A stretch of DNA of 64,000 bases, from contig CM075764.1 of NCBI GenBank assembly GCA_037974665.1, positions 89,770,825 through 89,834,824 on the forward strand, written 5' to 3'. The notes below the pieces were generated by a model, which did not search any database, was not told the origin of the DNA, and worked only from the letters and a program-made list of their open reading frames with translations. The position numbers and the translations under genes were made by a program. This document shows, piece by piece, positions 1 to 11,279 of the stretch (position 1 is its first letter; every line of letters starts with the position of its first letter). The DNA is from Ehretia macrophylla. Its lineage: Eukaryota; Streptophyta; Magnoliopsida; Boraginales; Ehretiaceae.

Positions 1-204
1 TAATGAGCCTACTAAACCCACTAAGTGTACCATAATATTGGGTCATAATATAGGTGAATTCAATATTGTATTAGATTCATGGACTCTTCATATTCTTTTT
101 GTCTTTTCATGAATCCATTAATATTTTATTATGTAGGAGGTTACAGATTGGTTAATGACTTTGGTCATTGAACCATCACAATTCATTTTGCATTTTATGT
201 GGTC

Positions 205-369
205 ATGAAGGCCACCTTAACAAAAACACTTCTTACACATGGTGGTTATGGTGGTGGATGCAGCCGCTATGGTTGCTGTCGTCGCGACTATTGTGGAGGT
301 TGCAGAAGATGTTGTTCGTATGTTTGTCAGGCCATAGATGCAGAGCTTGAAGCCAAGCCCCATAACTGA
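205..369 (+). pseudogene. Glycine-rich protein paralogue, C-terminal exon relic
   Basis: The frame ending at the TGA at 367-369 reads [17 protein letters not shown], then a Cys-rich tail ending EAKPHN. This is plainly the same C-terminus as the intact glycine-rich gene at 23869-24489, which ends [14 protein letters not shown] and EAKPHN. The 3' flank matches too. The glycine-rich repeat is almost lost: upstream of 241 the frame has no Gly runs, and it meets a stop at 169-171. No signal-peptide exon is visible in the 200 bases before it, though it could lie left of the window. I infer a decayed duplicate rather than a working gene. Two tail differences from the intact copy, an extra Cys in YVCQAI and Cys in DYCGG, suggest relaxed constraint. 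Confidence 0.7.
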
Positions 370-690
370 AATCCTCCAAGTTATGGCTACAGATTCATTA
401 TGTATGCTCATAAGCTGGCTCAATGTAATAATTAGTACTTCTATACAACTATGAATAAAAGCATGAGGTATGCCCATTCATGTCCTGTGGATGGACGTTA
501 TCTCATTGGTTACCAATCAATGGTTATTTGTTCATTCTAATGAAACTTAATAATTTTGCAACAGTGCCATGAAGGTTTAAACCTAGAGCCAGAAATAATT
601 AATAAGTAGCCAGAAAAAATATTTTGTTTGTCAAAATGAAATAAAAATTCATATTATAATTTTGGCAAACATTCGCGACAAATAAAAAAA
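370..690 (+). repeat. 3' flank of GRP relic, paralogous to 24490-24815
   Basis: This flank shares long stretches with the sequence after the intact GRP gene, including the AATAAAAGCATGAGGTAT polyadenylation region and the CCTGTGGATGGAC stretch. The match runs to 690, breaks at the foldback insertion 691-2287, and resumes at about 2297. It shows that the duplicated segment included the 3' untranslated region and downstream DNA. Confidence 0.7.
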
Positions 691-2287
691 GGGAAAATGT
701 TACATTTAGTCCCTATTGTTTTAAAAATATTTTTATTTGGTCTTTATTGTTTAAAATTTTTCAATTTCATCTCTATTATTTCTTCAAAAGTTTTAATTTT
801 GTCTCTATTGTTTCTAAAAAGTTTCAAATTTATCCCTATTATTTTTCTAAAGTTGCAAATTCATCCATATTATTGAAAGTTAGTCAATTTAGTCCCAATT
901 ATTTTCTAAAAAAATTCAAATTCGTTCCTATTATTTGTCAAAAAAAATTAATTTAGTCCTTGAATAATAGGGGCGAATTCGAAACCTTAAAAAAATAATA
1001 AGGACGGAATTGAAACTTTTAGGAAAACAATTGAGTCAAAATTAAAACTTTTAGAAAACAAAAAGGATGGAATTAAAACTTTTGTGGAAACACTAGGGAC
1101 ATTAAACTATTTCTCTAGTTTTGTTTTGACCATCAAACTATTTTTAGTCCCGTTTTGGCCATTCAACTATCAATATATTCTTATTTTGGCCATTCTGTTA
1201 ATTTTTTTTATTAAAATAGATTAATTGTTAGGGGAAAAATCGTAAAATTACTTAAACAAATTATATTTTAGCCTCCAAATAATAGTTATTTACAAATCTA
1301 CCTTGATATATTATAAATGTAACTTATTTATAAATGTACCTCAACTATTTAAAAACCCATAATAATAAAAGACAGTAGCAACACTTGAACCCAATACCTC
1401 AAATTTGGAAAATAGTAAGCATACCACTAGGTTGCACCACATTTGTTGGTTTGAATACTTTGCTACAAATATTTAACAAGCATAAATGCTCTTGAACAAG
1501 AAAACCAACTACCAACCAACCCCGTGACACCCCCCTTACGCTACCCCACCCCAATAGTTGCCCCCACCCCCTACATGAACATACACACACACACACCCCC
1601 ATAGATGTGTATATTTGTGTATGTGTGTATGTAATAGATGTATATATATGTGTGTGTGTTTATGTATCTATTGTATGTGTGTAATAGATGTATATACATA
1701 TGTGTGTGTGTGTGTGTTTTCGTGTTGGGGGTGGGGACAACTGCTAGGGGCCTTGATATATATATGCAGCAAAGCCTTCAAAGTACAAACGTGGTGTAAC
1801 CTAGTAGTTTGCTTACTATTTTTCAAATTGGAGGTATTGGGTTCAAGTGTTGCTAGTGTCTTTTATTCTTATGGTTTTTAAATAATTGGGGTAGATTTGT
1901 AAATAAATTTTAGTTCGTGGTAAAAATATAATTTGTGAGGTAGATTTGTAAATAAGTTTCATTTGGTTGCTAAAATATAATTTGTGTAAGTGATTTTATG
2001 ATTTTATCCCCAACAGTTAATCTATTTTAATAGAAAAATTAATAGAATGGTCAAAATGAGACTCAATTGATAGTTGAATGACCCAAATAGGATAAAAAAT
2101 AGTTTGACGGCTAAAATAGGACTAGAGAGATAGTTTAGTAGCCACAAAAATCTTTTACCCTTTAAACAATAGGGACCAAATTAAATTTTTTGGGTAAATA
2201 ATATGGATGAAATTAAGAAATTTTTAATAATAGGGACCAAATTGAATCTTTTTTTGAAAAAATGGGGACTCAATGTGATATTTTCCC
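691..2287. mobile_element. Foldback/Mutator-like MITE with 9-bp target duplication
   Basis: The element starts GGGAAAATGTTACATTTAGT and ends with the near-inverse, GACTCAATGTGATATTTTCCC. It is flanked by an exact 9-bp direct repeat ATAAAAAAA at 682-690 and 2288-2296. The paralogous locus at about 24806-24815 keeps the uninterrupted site, so this is a clear filled/empty pair. The outer arms are rich in the phrase 'agtccctattgttt' and its inverse. A second palindrome is nested inside. There is no transposase-like ORF. A 9-bp duplication with long inverted repeats is typical of Mutator-like elements; family membership is inferred from this alone. Confidence 0.75.
1077..2159. repeat. Nested long palindrome with a central (TG)n loop
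   Basis: About 480 bases at 1077-1560 reappear inverted at about 1730-2159. Examples are the 'tggtcaaaat' stretches and the 'acacttgaacccaatacctc' block at about 1384-1404, whose inverse lies at about 1835-1856. The centre is CA/TG microsatellite. Each arm carries a stretch like a tRNA-type pol III B box (GGGTTCAAGTG). This looks like a second foldback element inside the outer one. Exact ends were not resolved. Confidence 0.55.
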
Positions 2288-2296
2288 ATAAAAAAA

Positions 2297-2700
2297 TTAG
2301 AACTAGTTTGTCTTATTTATTAAATGAAAAGGCAAAACCAGAAAGGATAATATAAGGAAAAATTATTTGAAATGGTATGAACATGTTAAGAAATGACTCG
2401 TGGTAACACCTATTACAATGTGTAAAGGTATGAAAATAGTATCACTTAAGACCTAATATAAATTGGATAGAGACACTTAAATAAGACCTTGCTTGTATGG
2501 AACTAACGGAGAAAATAAGTGATATTATGAGTTCTATATAACCTTCCACACATAGGAGAACAAGGCTTAATTTAATTTAGTTTGATTTATTAAATGAAAA
2601 GGCGAAAAGAAAATTTTCAGACTGGCCCGAAAGTACCCTATCTTTGGATATCCAAAGATTTCCCCATCTCCAACTCCATCACATGTCTAAACATATTATT
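2297..2700 (+). repeat. Continuation of the GRP downstream duplication
   Basis: This block aligns by eye with about 24815-25290. Shared phrases include 'gaaatggtatgaa', 'taatttaattt.gttt', 'aaaaggcgaaaag' and 'atcacatgtctaaac'. Similarity is patchy, as expected for old non-coding duplicates. 2701-2932 holds nothing recognisable. Confidence 0.6.
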
Positions 2701-2932
2701 TGTTCTTTTACTTTTACATTTCATTTTATGTGATGGTTTAGGGATGGTGCAGGAAGGGGCTATATCCAAGATTTTTATTTAATGGGATTAAAAACATAAT
2801 TTAACATTTACAAAAAAAAAAAAACTAGTGGAAATATTTATTTTTTAAAATATTCAATACAAATTTGAGATGAATGGGAGCAAAAAGCGTCACTAATCCC
2901 TTAAAATATCTACCCTTCGGTGTGGGTAAGTA

Positions 2933-3338
2933 GGAAAAATAGCAAATTTAGTCCCTATTGCTTCCAAATTTTTTTAATTTCATCCCCATTGTTTAAATTT
3001 TTTTGATTTCGTCCCTATTATTTTTTCAAAAGTTTCAATTAGTTTCCAATGTTTAAAAATTTTCAATTTCATCCCTATTATTTTTAGAAAGTTTCAATCT
3101 TGTCCCTATTATTTTTCTAAAGTTTCAAATTCGTCCTTATTATTTAAAAAAAAAATTCAAATTCATTGCTATTATTTCTTTAAGGAAATATAGGGATGAA
3201 ATTAATTTTTTTTTAAAATAATAGGGACAAAATTAGAACTTTTTTAGAAATAATAAAGATGAAATTGAAAAATTTTAAATAATAAGAATGAAATTGAAAC
3301 TTTTGAGAAATAATAAAGACTAAATGTGATATTTTCCC
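2933..3338. mobile_element. Small foldback MITE, same family as 691-2287
   Basis: A 406-bp element starts GGAAAAATAGCAAATTTAGT and ends with the inverse, ACTAAATGTGATATTTTCCC. It is flanked by TGGGTAAGTA at 2923-2932 and 3339-3348, a 10-bp exact duplication (9 bp plus one ambiguous base). Internally it is made of 'gtccctattattt' phrases in both orientations. It is non-coding. Confidence 0.75.
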
Positions 3339-3560
3339 TGGGTAAGTACATAGTTTAAGTTATATATTGTATTTCCATTAGCAGCACTCCACAAAGGCTA
3401 AATCAGACTAGAAGTAAAAGATAAGCCATTCGAGGGTAGAAGTTAGTCTTTGTATGCTAATATTTTTTTCTGTCATAGGGACAGGATTGCATGAGGTTAC
3501 GCAGACTTACAATAGTGTAAAAGGAACATGTCAATGTTTCATCTATGGTCTCAAATGAAT

Positions 3561-3621
<61 letters not shown>

Positions 3622-4656
3622 CATGTTAACATTTGGGTTTTAACTTAAGTGAATGAGTTAATTTTGAATCAATCATTAAGTGGGTCTTACACCTCATGGA
3701 GAAAAGAATCAAGTATGTTTGCATTTATCTTTCTGAGTTGATGACTGTATATATTCACTTGATTAAAACAAATGAGAAGTGAATGATAAATTGTAGCTCA
3801 AACTTGAAGAATGAAAATGAGGAATGTGGAGAGTAAGTTTGCATAAGTTGAGTTGTCCTACATGAAAATATGAAAACCATTTATGTCCATTTAAACAACC
3901 TAAATTTGACATTTGGATTTGGGCCCCAAGGGCACCCACGTCGTTAAATAGAAGAAGACCTACCAAATATTGGCTTCAATATAATTCAAACAACACACCT
4001 TAGCGTCGTCTACCCGCCTATCTAGCTTAGGGTAGGCATACAAGTTCGGGTGTGGATGAATTTTTCTTTTGGATAAAATTACATTTAATTTTGTTCTAGA
4101 AAATAAATTGCTAATATTTATAGTATTATATTTCAGTTTTGCTAGGACAGTTATTTCATCAACTGGACAATTTCGCTATTAAATTATTAGCAACTGAAAA
4201 CTGTTTTGGATAGTTATTGTCCAAAATCTTTTTGGATAGTTTTTCCTATCCAAAATATTAGAACCCATAATAGAAAACTATTCATCATTCTTATAGCATC
4301 CCCTTATCCTCTGAACCCCATTTTCTAATATCTCTTCTACCCTTGAACCCATCCTAACATTTACCAAAACCCCATACCAAACCCCTAGCTCCCCACATTC
4401 CATCTTCACCTTGGAACCCCCTCGCCCAAACATACTTGACAATACTATCCCTACTACCACCAAACCACCTGAATTAGTTTGGGTGCGTACATGCGTGTGT
4501 ATGCACACGAATGTGCCTATATGTATTTGTCTTTATGTCTATGTGTGCATAGAAGTATCTGCATGAATGTGTATGTCCCTGTTTGTGTATGTGGGTGAGT
4601 GTGTTTGTACATGAGTGCTTGTAGGTGCCTCAATGAGATATAAAAAGATGAGTGTG
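3339..4656. other. No gene seen; contains an (AT)n microsatellite
   Basis: Short frames exist on both strands but none resembles a protein family. An (AT)n tract lies at about 3569-3616. 4490-4625 is TG-rich with a 'tgtgtatgt' flavour. No structural RNA or transposon ends were recognised. Confidence 0.6.
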
Positions 4657-5026
4657 TATGAGAAAGAGAAATAGTTTTTTGGGGTCATTATTTGTTTGTT
4701 TGTATCCAAATAAAAAGACTAAATTGCCCTTCAACCTTAAGGATTGTTTGACAGTGTTAGATGCTATGGGGAAATCTAAGTGAATAGGTTTGACAACAGG
4801 TCGGTTAACCGCAGTTTTTGGAAAAACCAAAACCGAAACTGTATGAGAAAGAGAAATAGTTTTTTGGGGTAATTATTTGTTTGTTTGTATCCAAATAAAA
4901 AGACTAAACTGCCCTTCAAACTTAAGTATTGTTTGACAGTGTTAGATGCTATAGAAAAATCTAGGCGAATAGGTCTGACAATAGGTCGGTTAACCGCAAT
5001 TTTTGAAAAAACCAAAACCGAAACCG
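4657..5026. repeat. 185-bp tandem duplication with AACCG-rich sequence
   Basis: Two head-to-tail copies lie at 4657-4841 and 4842-5026. Both include 'tatgagaaagagaaatag', 'ttgacagtgttagatgct' and 'aggtcggttaaccgca'. A third partial copy lies at 7471-7529, directly beyond the copia LTR, so the copia element probably inserted into a related or further copy. Function unknown. Confidence 0.7.
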
Positions 5027-5781
5027 ATTACCATAACCTAAACCAGAAACTGAAACTGAAAACCAACGGTTTTAAAAATTATTATCCAAAACTGAAACCG
5101 ACAAATAATGAAAAACCTACGGGTAACCGAAATCGCTAACTTAAAAAAAATAAATTTAAATAAAAAATACTCCAAAAATAGTAAAAAAATTAATAAAAAA
5201 CAAATTTGACCACAAACAATAAAAACCAAAAATAAAATAAAACCGAAATAGAAAATCTAAAAAAATGTGCAAATAGCTAAAAAAATATCTATATCCAAAG
5301 AAAATTAAACTTTAAATAAACATACATTCAAACCATAAACAAATCAACATTACACACATACACACACACACATACATATATATATATGTGTGTGTGTGTA
5401 TATTATATGTATGTATATATCACCATTTTATACACATACAAATTGGGAAAAATAAATATAAAAAGGTACACTAACGTACCGATCTAGTAGAAGATACTAT
5501 AGAGAAATTTGTACAGATAATGGCGTCTGCTTCAAATGTATGTGTAGGTGAGAAAGAAATTGGAAAGATTGAGAAAGTAGAGTAAAGAGAGAAATGTTAG
5601 TGAGAAAAACTAAAGTTGGAGTGAGAGATAGGAAAATCGTGAAAGTGAAAGAGAAAAAGTGGGGCAGAAAAGGTAAACTTGGATTCATAGTGTTTTGTCT
5701 TTTAGTGTTATTTTTTAGTGAGAAAAGTTGAGTAGAGAGAAAAGAGAAATAATGTATTAAAAGTAAATTTTACATTATTTA

Positions 5782-5849
<68 letters not shown>

Positions 5850-6029
5850 AAATTAATAATCAGGTTTTGGATTTCAGTTTTTTTTAAAGTTAAAAACCAA
5901 AACCTATCGATTTACCCATCGGTTATCACTTATAAAACCCAAAACCTAACAGATTCCCAATCGATTTTTGTTATCTAAATTTTAGTGGGCGGATACCCAT
6001 CGGTTTTGGGTAAAACGGATACCCATTTC
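5027..6029. other. Non-coding AACCGAAACC-type repetitive sequence and (AT)n
   Basis: 5027-5140 and 5870-6025 are rich in 'aaaccgaaac', 'aaaaccgatggg' and 'cggttat' phrases, which recall short non-autonomous hAT-type repeats in plants; no ends were resolved. A CA/TA microsatellite sits at about 5347-5425 and a (TA)n tract at 5786-5842. No gene is supported. Confidence 0.4.
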
Positions 6030-6876
6030 TATCCCTATGAGCGAAAATAAAAAAACGTTCAATGGTTGAGCGATCAGAGATGGAGAGATTATCAACTAAG
6101 GTGTGATGGAGTTTTTCTATGAGCAGTAGGCTGAATAGTTTGTGAGGGAAAACTGGGTTGTCTTTAAGTCTGATTGTGGATTTGAAAGACTCATACTCAA
6201 GAGGTAGTCCTTTAGGCATATAGAGAGTGAGATCTTTATCCTTAATAGGCTTTCATACTGAAGCAATGTTATCACTGATTTGTTTTGCAGAGTCTAGATA
6301 GGACTGCAATTGTTTTGAACCTTTTTGTAGAGTATGAAGTCGTAAGTTTAGCTGTTGGATGTGAGATCTGCTAAAGGAGTTAAATCTCTACTCTACAGAG
6401 TGCTAAATAGAGGAGGTTGTAGGCAGATGTACTACATGTGGTAGAACAGATTGAGTGATAGATAGAAACGAACTTGTTTTGAGATGCTAATCTTGATCAA
6501 TTCAAGAGGTATAGGCTGGATTTAAAGTTGTTTTGCCTTGATCATCAGTGAGATGTCGTGGAGGACATGGATCTTTGCCTGTGATATGATCAAAGAAATG
6601 ATAAGCTCGAAAAATAGTTTGGATTTGAGTCTTCCAAATGATGTAGTTGTTGTTGTCTAGTTTGATATGAACTAGAGAGCTAAGATTCTGGAAGAAAAGT
6701 TTCAGTCTAGGTGACAAATCAAGAGGAGCCATTGAATAGATAGAAGAATAGCTTGGGAAGAAGAGGTAAATTAGGGTTTCTTGGTGCAGAATTAGTGAAA
6801 ATTTTGTAGCTGATTTGGAAGAGTGAAGGATGAGTAAGCTTCGATTGTGTAGAAAAGCTTCTCTAAGAGTTTCCAT
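6030..6876 (-). pseudogene. Ty1/copia gag fragment (broken)
   Basis: Reading leftward from 6876, the protein contains LVHIKLDNNNYIIWKTQIQT, then FDHITG and CPPRHLTDD. This is the N-terminal pattern of plant copia GAG (DUF4219/UBN2-type: L..NN...W...F). After stops the homology resumes as SHIQQLNLRLHTLQKGSKQL and LTLYMPKGLPLEYESFKSTI, ending near TIERFFIFAH. Several in-frame stops make it non-functional. A primer-binding site and LTR lie upstream on the same strand. Protease, integrase and RT are absent: leftwards the sequence changes abruptly at about 6030. It is therefore the 5' end of a truncated element. Confidence 0.75.
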
Positions 6877-7087
6877 GGAGCTCGAGAGTGGTTCTCCAAT
6901 GGAGGACTTGAAGAATGAGGAAAGTTAGGGTTTGTCTGCAGAGGTTGGAAATCTGCAGAAAAAAGTTGTTGTAAGCCTACAGTACTGAGCTTCTGTGAAG
7001 TTTCGACTGAAGAAATAATAAAGCTTTAATAGAGCTTAAAAGAGTTCTCTCATGGAGATTTTTCTTCAAGAAGAGAAGGATCAACAT

Positions 7088-7101
7088 GCTCTATGATACC
7101 A
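7088..7101 (-). promoter_or_regulatory. tRNA primer-binding site of the truncated copia element
   Basis: On the minus strand it reads TGGTATCATAGAGC, close to the TGGTATCAGAGC complement of initiator Met-tRNA used by plant copia elements. It directly follows the LTR end and precedes gag. Confidence 0.75.
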
Positions 7102-7469
7102 TGAAAGACGACTAGACAAAGAGAAAACTGAAAAGAATTTAGAAGTTTATTATTTGAGAGAAAACTGAAAAGAATTTAGAAGTTTATTATTTCTTGATTC
7201 TAAATGTTTACATCATATAGGTATATATAATTGAGCGAAGTTTATTATTTGAAAGAAAACTGAAAAGAATTTAGAAGTTTATTATTTCTTGATTCTGAAT
7301 GTTTACATCATATAGGTATATATAATTGAGCTTTACCTAGTCTTGCTTCAAGACAACTGCCAATTTAGTTGCTTAACTAACTTGATAGGCTGTACTTAAC
7401 AACTAATTAAACTGATGCTAACTAGCAATAGTAAATCTAAACAAGAGACTCTAGGTACTATCCTTATCA
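7102..7469 (-). mobile_element. LTR of the truncated copia element
   Basis: On the minus strand the 368-bp block starts TGATAAGGAT and ends GTCTTTCA, directly before the primer-binding site. Internally a stretch of about 110 bp containing 'gaaaagaatttagaagttta' is partly tandemly repeated (7128-7313). The other LTR is not in the window, so the left part of the element is lost and its target duplication cannot be checked. Confidence 0.65.
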
Positions 7470-7653
7470 CTGCCCTTTAAACTTAAAGATTATTTGACAG
7501 AGTTAGATGCTATGGGGAAATCCAAGCGAAAATAAAAAAATAAAAAATACAAACTCATATGAGAGTAGTTCTGGGTTAAAGGGTAAACTCAAGGAGAATT
7601 TTGGCATTCTCGCATTGACAAAAATGCTCCAAATTATCCACTTATTTGATAGG

Positions 7654-8545
7654 TGTTAATGCAAAAAATGGGCTTGGACCCTCGGTCCAGTCACGATGGT
7701 TCGCTTAGCCCCAAACGACGTTAATACTTGGGCCAGGGCCGGTATATAGCACATTGAGTCGCAGCCTACTACCGAATGAGCCCACACGGAGGCCCCTAGC
7801 TTTACGCTACACCCAGATGCTAGACTACCTTATATGGGTAATTGACGACGGACTCGGGTACGACCCATGGCCCTGACAGGTATTAGCGGATAAACGACCA
7901 AGGAAGAGTCCTAAGGGACTAGCCTACCGTAGCGGATAAGCGACTGCGAAGGATACCTCAAGGGACTAGACTACTATAAGCGGATAATGATCGACAAGTT
8001 TGGATAAAGGCCTATCTTACAGGATAGGTAATTGTTTCTTCGAAGTAGTTTGCTCAAGTTGCAAGTCCTAGGGGATGAGCGACTCCTGACCTATCGCGTT
8101 CGCCCAGCCAACAAGAAGCAGATAATCGACGAAGGGTTCGGGATAGAGACTACCTCAATCCTACGCGATAAGCGATGAGGTAGTCTACGGAAAGTACAAG
8201 TCCCAAGGGTCCGTGACTCTTGGCTTGACAACACATATAAGTAGGCTACGCCTACACAAGGAAAAGGATCAGATACTAGCCGCACTAGCATTACTTCTCC
8301 TCTCCCCCTCTACATCTCCACGGCCTACACTCCCAATATCGACGCCGATACTACGGTAGTCTCCGCCTTTCCCTTCCTATTTTTCTTGTTTTCTTATCCT
8401 TTCCGATAACCTGCTGACTTGAGCGTTGGAGTGTCTTCGGCCGGCACCACACCGGTGTCCTAAGACTTATGCCGCTTTTCTCGCCTTCTGTCCTTGCAAG
8501 TTGCTGGTGGCCCAAAATTCGTAATTGTAGATTTTGGCATCTACA
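7654..8545 (+). repeat. 5' LTR (892 bp)
   Basis: Runs from TGTTAATGCA to GGCATCTACA. A TATAA box candidate lies at 8236-8240 within 'acacatataagtaggc', so transcription would start shortly downstream. The 3' LTR minus its nested insertion and one target copy is also exactly 892 bp (585 + 307). Confidence 0.85.
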
Positions 8546-8546
8546 A

Positions 8547-8565
8547 TTTGGCGCCCACCATGGGG
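8547..8565 (+). promoter_or_regulatory. Primer-binding site of the gypsy-type element
   Basis: TTTGGCGCCCACCATGGGG begins one base after the 5' LTR, the expected place and style for a gypsy primer-binding site (TGGCGCC core). I did not assign the tRNA. Confidence 0.7.
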
Positions 8566-8624
8566 CCCTAGCAACTTAGCTACCCGAGCAGAGGGCTACG
8601 AGCCTTTGGTAATTTTTACTTGCG

Positions 8625-9647
8625 ATGAAAACAATAATCGAAACAAGCATTCAAAACAATCTTCAAACACAGATGGAAGCCTTGTTGGCCGAGATGGAAG
8701 CTTGCAAAGACAAGCTGAAAGAGCTTGAGGCGGAAAACATTGCTGTCCGCCAGGAAAATATCGAGCTAGAGGAAAGGGTCAAGACCCTTACGGCGTCCGC
8801 TACCCCATCTAACCTTGGAAAGTCAATTGCCCACGAACAGTCAGTGGCGCCCATGCAATCCCTTGGGTCTATACCGCAACAGGCACCTGGGAGTGAAGTT
8901 TACCTCCAACCTACCGTCGCAACTGAGCAACCACCGACTCAGCCAGCAAATGAAGGAGGACCGAACCAAGACATTTTTCGTCAATTCCAAGAGATGGAAT
9001 CCTTAATCCAGAGGATCCTTGGGGTACCTGTCCCCATCAAGAAGAGTGCGGCAGACAACTTTGCTGACTCCCCGTTTGTTGATGTCATCGCCATGGTAGA
9101 GATGCCGGCTAAGTTTAGTTTTCCAAACATGAGGCCCTACGACGGGACTACCGATCCCGACGACCACATAATGCAATACAAGCAGAGGATGTTCACAGTA
9201 GCTGTCCAGCGAGATTCAAGAGAAGCATGCATGTACAAGGGCTTCGGCTTCGGCTCCAGCTTGGTAGGACCTGCTTTGCAATGGTACACTAGCTTACCGA
9301 ACAACTGTATCTCTTCCTTCACCAAGTTAACAGACAAGTTCGTGGAGTAGTTTGCTAGCAGTAGAAAATTAGAAAAGTAATCAAACGATCTCTACTTGAT
9401 TGTGTAAAAGAGAGGCGAACTTTTGCACGACTACGTGGGAAGATTCAACAAGGAGAAAATATCTATTCCACACTGTAACGTAGCCACAGCTATCTCGGCC
9501 TTTCGCAAAGGCCTGCTCCTTGAGTCTGACCTGTACAAGGAATTGACCAAGTACCCATGCAAGACCATGAATAATATCCTAGCCAAGGCGTGGGCCCAGA
9601 TCAAATGGAAGGAAGATAGAGCCAACTACCGTCCCTCATCGCCGTAA
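8625..9647 (+). pseudogene. Ty3/gypsy-type gag (Retrotrans_gag), three stops
   Basis: The first open segment, 8625-9350 (241 aa), has a coiled-coil-like start rich in Glu/Leu at about residues 10-55 and a Pro/Gln-rich linker. Then comes the gag core: PFVDVIAMVEMPAKFSFPNM, YDGTTDPDDHI, GPALQWYTSLP. The same frame continues after stops at 9348, 9378 and 9405 as DYVGRFNKEKISIP, FRKGLLLESDLYKELTKYPC and AWAQIKWKED, ending at the stop at 9645-9647. These are the usual C-terminal blocks of this gag. At each of the three stops, related elements as I recall them have Gln, so each looks like a CAG/CAA to TAG/TAA change. GAG normally forms the virus-like particle; this copy cannot make it full length. 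Confidence 0.8.
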
Positions 9648-9791
9648 TGTAGTAAGCAAGACCACAGACGAACTATGATATCTAATCGATATCATGGAAG
9701 ATGTGAGCCTTACAATACGGATAAGCGAATAAGCAACAACTCACAAGATAATAGATGATTACTTGAACAAGAACAAATCCACGGGAGAAGA

Positions 9792-10529
9792 ATGATGACC
9801 CAAGGAGAAGGAGAGCATGCGACTCAGGATACCACTTCGCCAAGATCAGCAAGATATAAGTACACCGTCAATGCCATCAAAGGCAGATCAAGGGTAGGTG
9901 GGACTACTCACTCGGCAACAAATATACGCACCGGACGTGCGTTCAAATCCGACTTTAGGTCCCAACGATTAAGGGAGTCCGAACAAGGTGAAGTCATCAC
10001 GTTCTCCAACCATGGAACAAACTACCAAGATAACCCGCACTACGATACCCTAGTCATCGAATTGATGGTGGCCAACCGATTGGTTAGGCAAATACTAGTT
10101 GACAACGGTGGCGCTGCCAATGCACTCATGTTAAAAACCCTTAAAGAAATGGGAATTAATGAATCTTGCATCACGCACTCTACAACCATACTAGTAAGAT
10201 TTAGCGGCGAGAGCAAGAGCACCATTGGGGAGATTATCCTTTCTATCGATGCACACGGCGTAAACCTCTTTACTCAATTCTCGGTGATAGATTTTCTATC
10301 ATCCTACAACGTCATTTTGGGAAGACCGTGGATCCATGATATAAAAGCTGTTCCATCCAATTACCACCAAGTGATCAAGTTCCCTACCCAGTGGGGGATC
10401 GGTGAAATAAGAGCGCAACGGAGAACCTCCCAAAGACAACCAGGCTACGATGTCGTATACCAACTGGAACAAGCTACTGTGCAAGCTCAATTCAAGCAAC
10501 CTACCGCAAGCACATCTTTGTCACAGTAG
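9792..10529 (+). pseudogene. Gypsy-type aspartic protease region, altered active site
   Basis: The frame (245 aa, same strand and element as gag) includes VITFSNHGTNYQDNPHYDTL, LVRQILVDNGGAANALML, LKEMGI and YNVILGRPWIHDIKAVPSNY. These are the conserved blocks of plant gypsy proteases, where the active site normally reads DSGSSA or DTGA. Here it is D-N-G-G (near residue 105), with the Ser/Thr lost, so activity is doubtful. The frame ends at 10529 just where RT would be expected to follow, and nothing RT-like is seen afterwards. Confidence 0.7.
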
Positions 10530-11279
10530 TCAAAATACCGTTCGCCTCAACAAACATTACTTTTAGCATTAGCGACCTTTAGTTAATAGCCTTTTTACGG
10601 GGTCATTAGTCTAAAGTTAGTCTCAACTCCAAAAGGTTAGTAGAAACAGTCTCAGTCGGTGACACGCCCAAGAGCAATCACTATAATTAGTTTCTCAAGA
10701 TGAAAAGGCAACCTGTTTCGGCCCACTCATTGTATAATTTGTCTAGTTAAGAGTCCAAGGTCTGAAGGCATCTTTGAAGTAAAGTAGCGAAATGCGAACG
10801 AGTATAACTATCATTTGGGCTGTGCGATGTGAGCACGTAGACGAACACAGACTCAAATAGTCTTCTAAACCTATCTCGATCAACTAGAAGAGGCACGCGA
10901 AGTCCCCAATTCACCACATCGGTATCGAAAGAAAGGGAAAGTACAAAATACAGTCCATTACGACTACGTGAAAGTCATAAAGGGATTAACTTACAAGGAT
11001 AGAGCCCGTCGTGGCCCGAACAAAGGTCTTGTGAGGACCAATTTACGAAACATAGCCCGTTGCAGCTACACAAAAGTCCTATGAGGACTATCCTATGAAA
11101 TATAGCCCCTTGTGGCCAAATAGAGGTTCTATGTGGACCAACTTACAACATGTAGTTCCTTGCGACCAAGTACAGGTTCTAAGCGGGCTAGCTTACGTAG
11201 TCCCTCGTGACTGTATAAAAGTCCTATACGGACTAACCTACGTAGTGCATTGCGACCATATCAAAGTCCCAAGCGGACC

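Noticed and set aside
8091..8291. Minus-strand ORF inside the 5' LTR
   Set aside because: Non-coding LTR sequence; its counterpart in the 3' LTR is not kept open as a protein.
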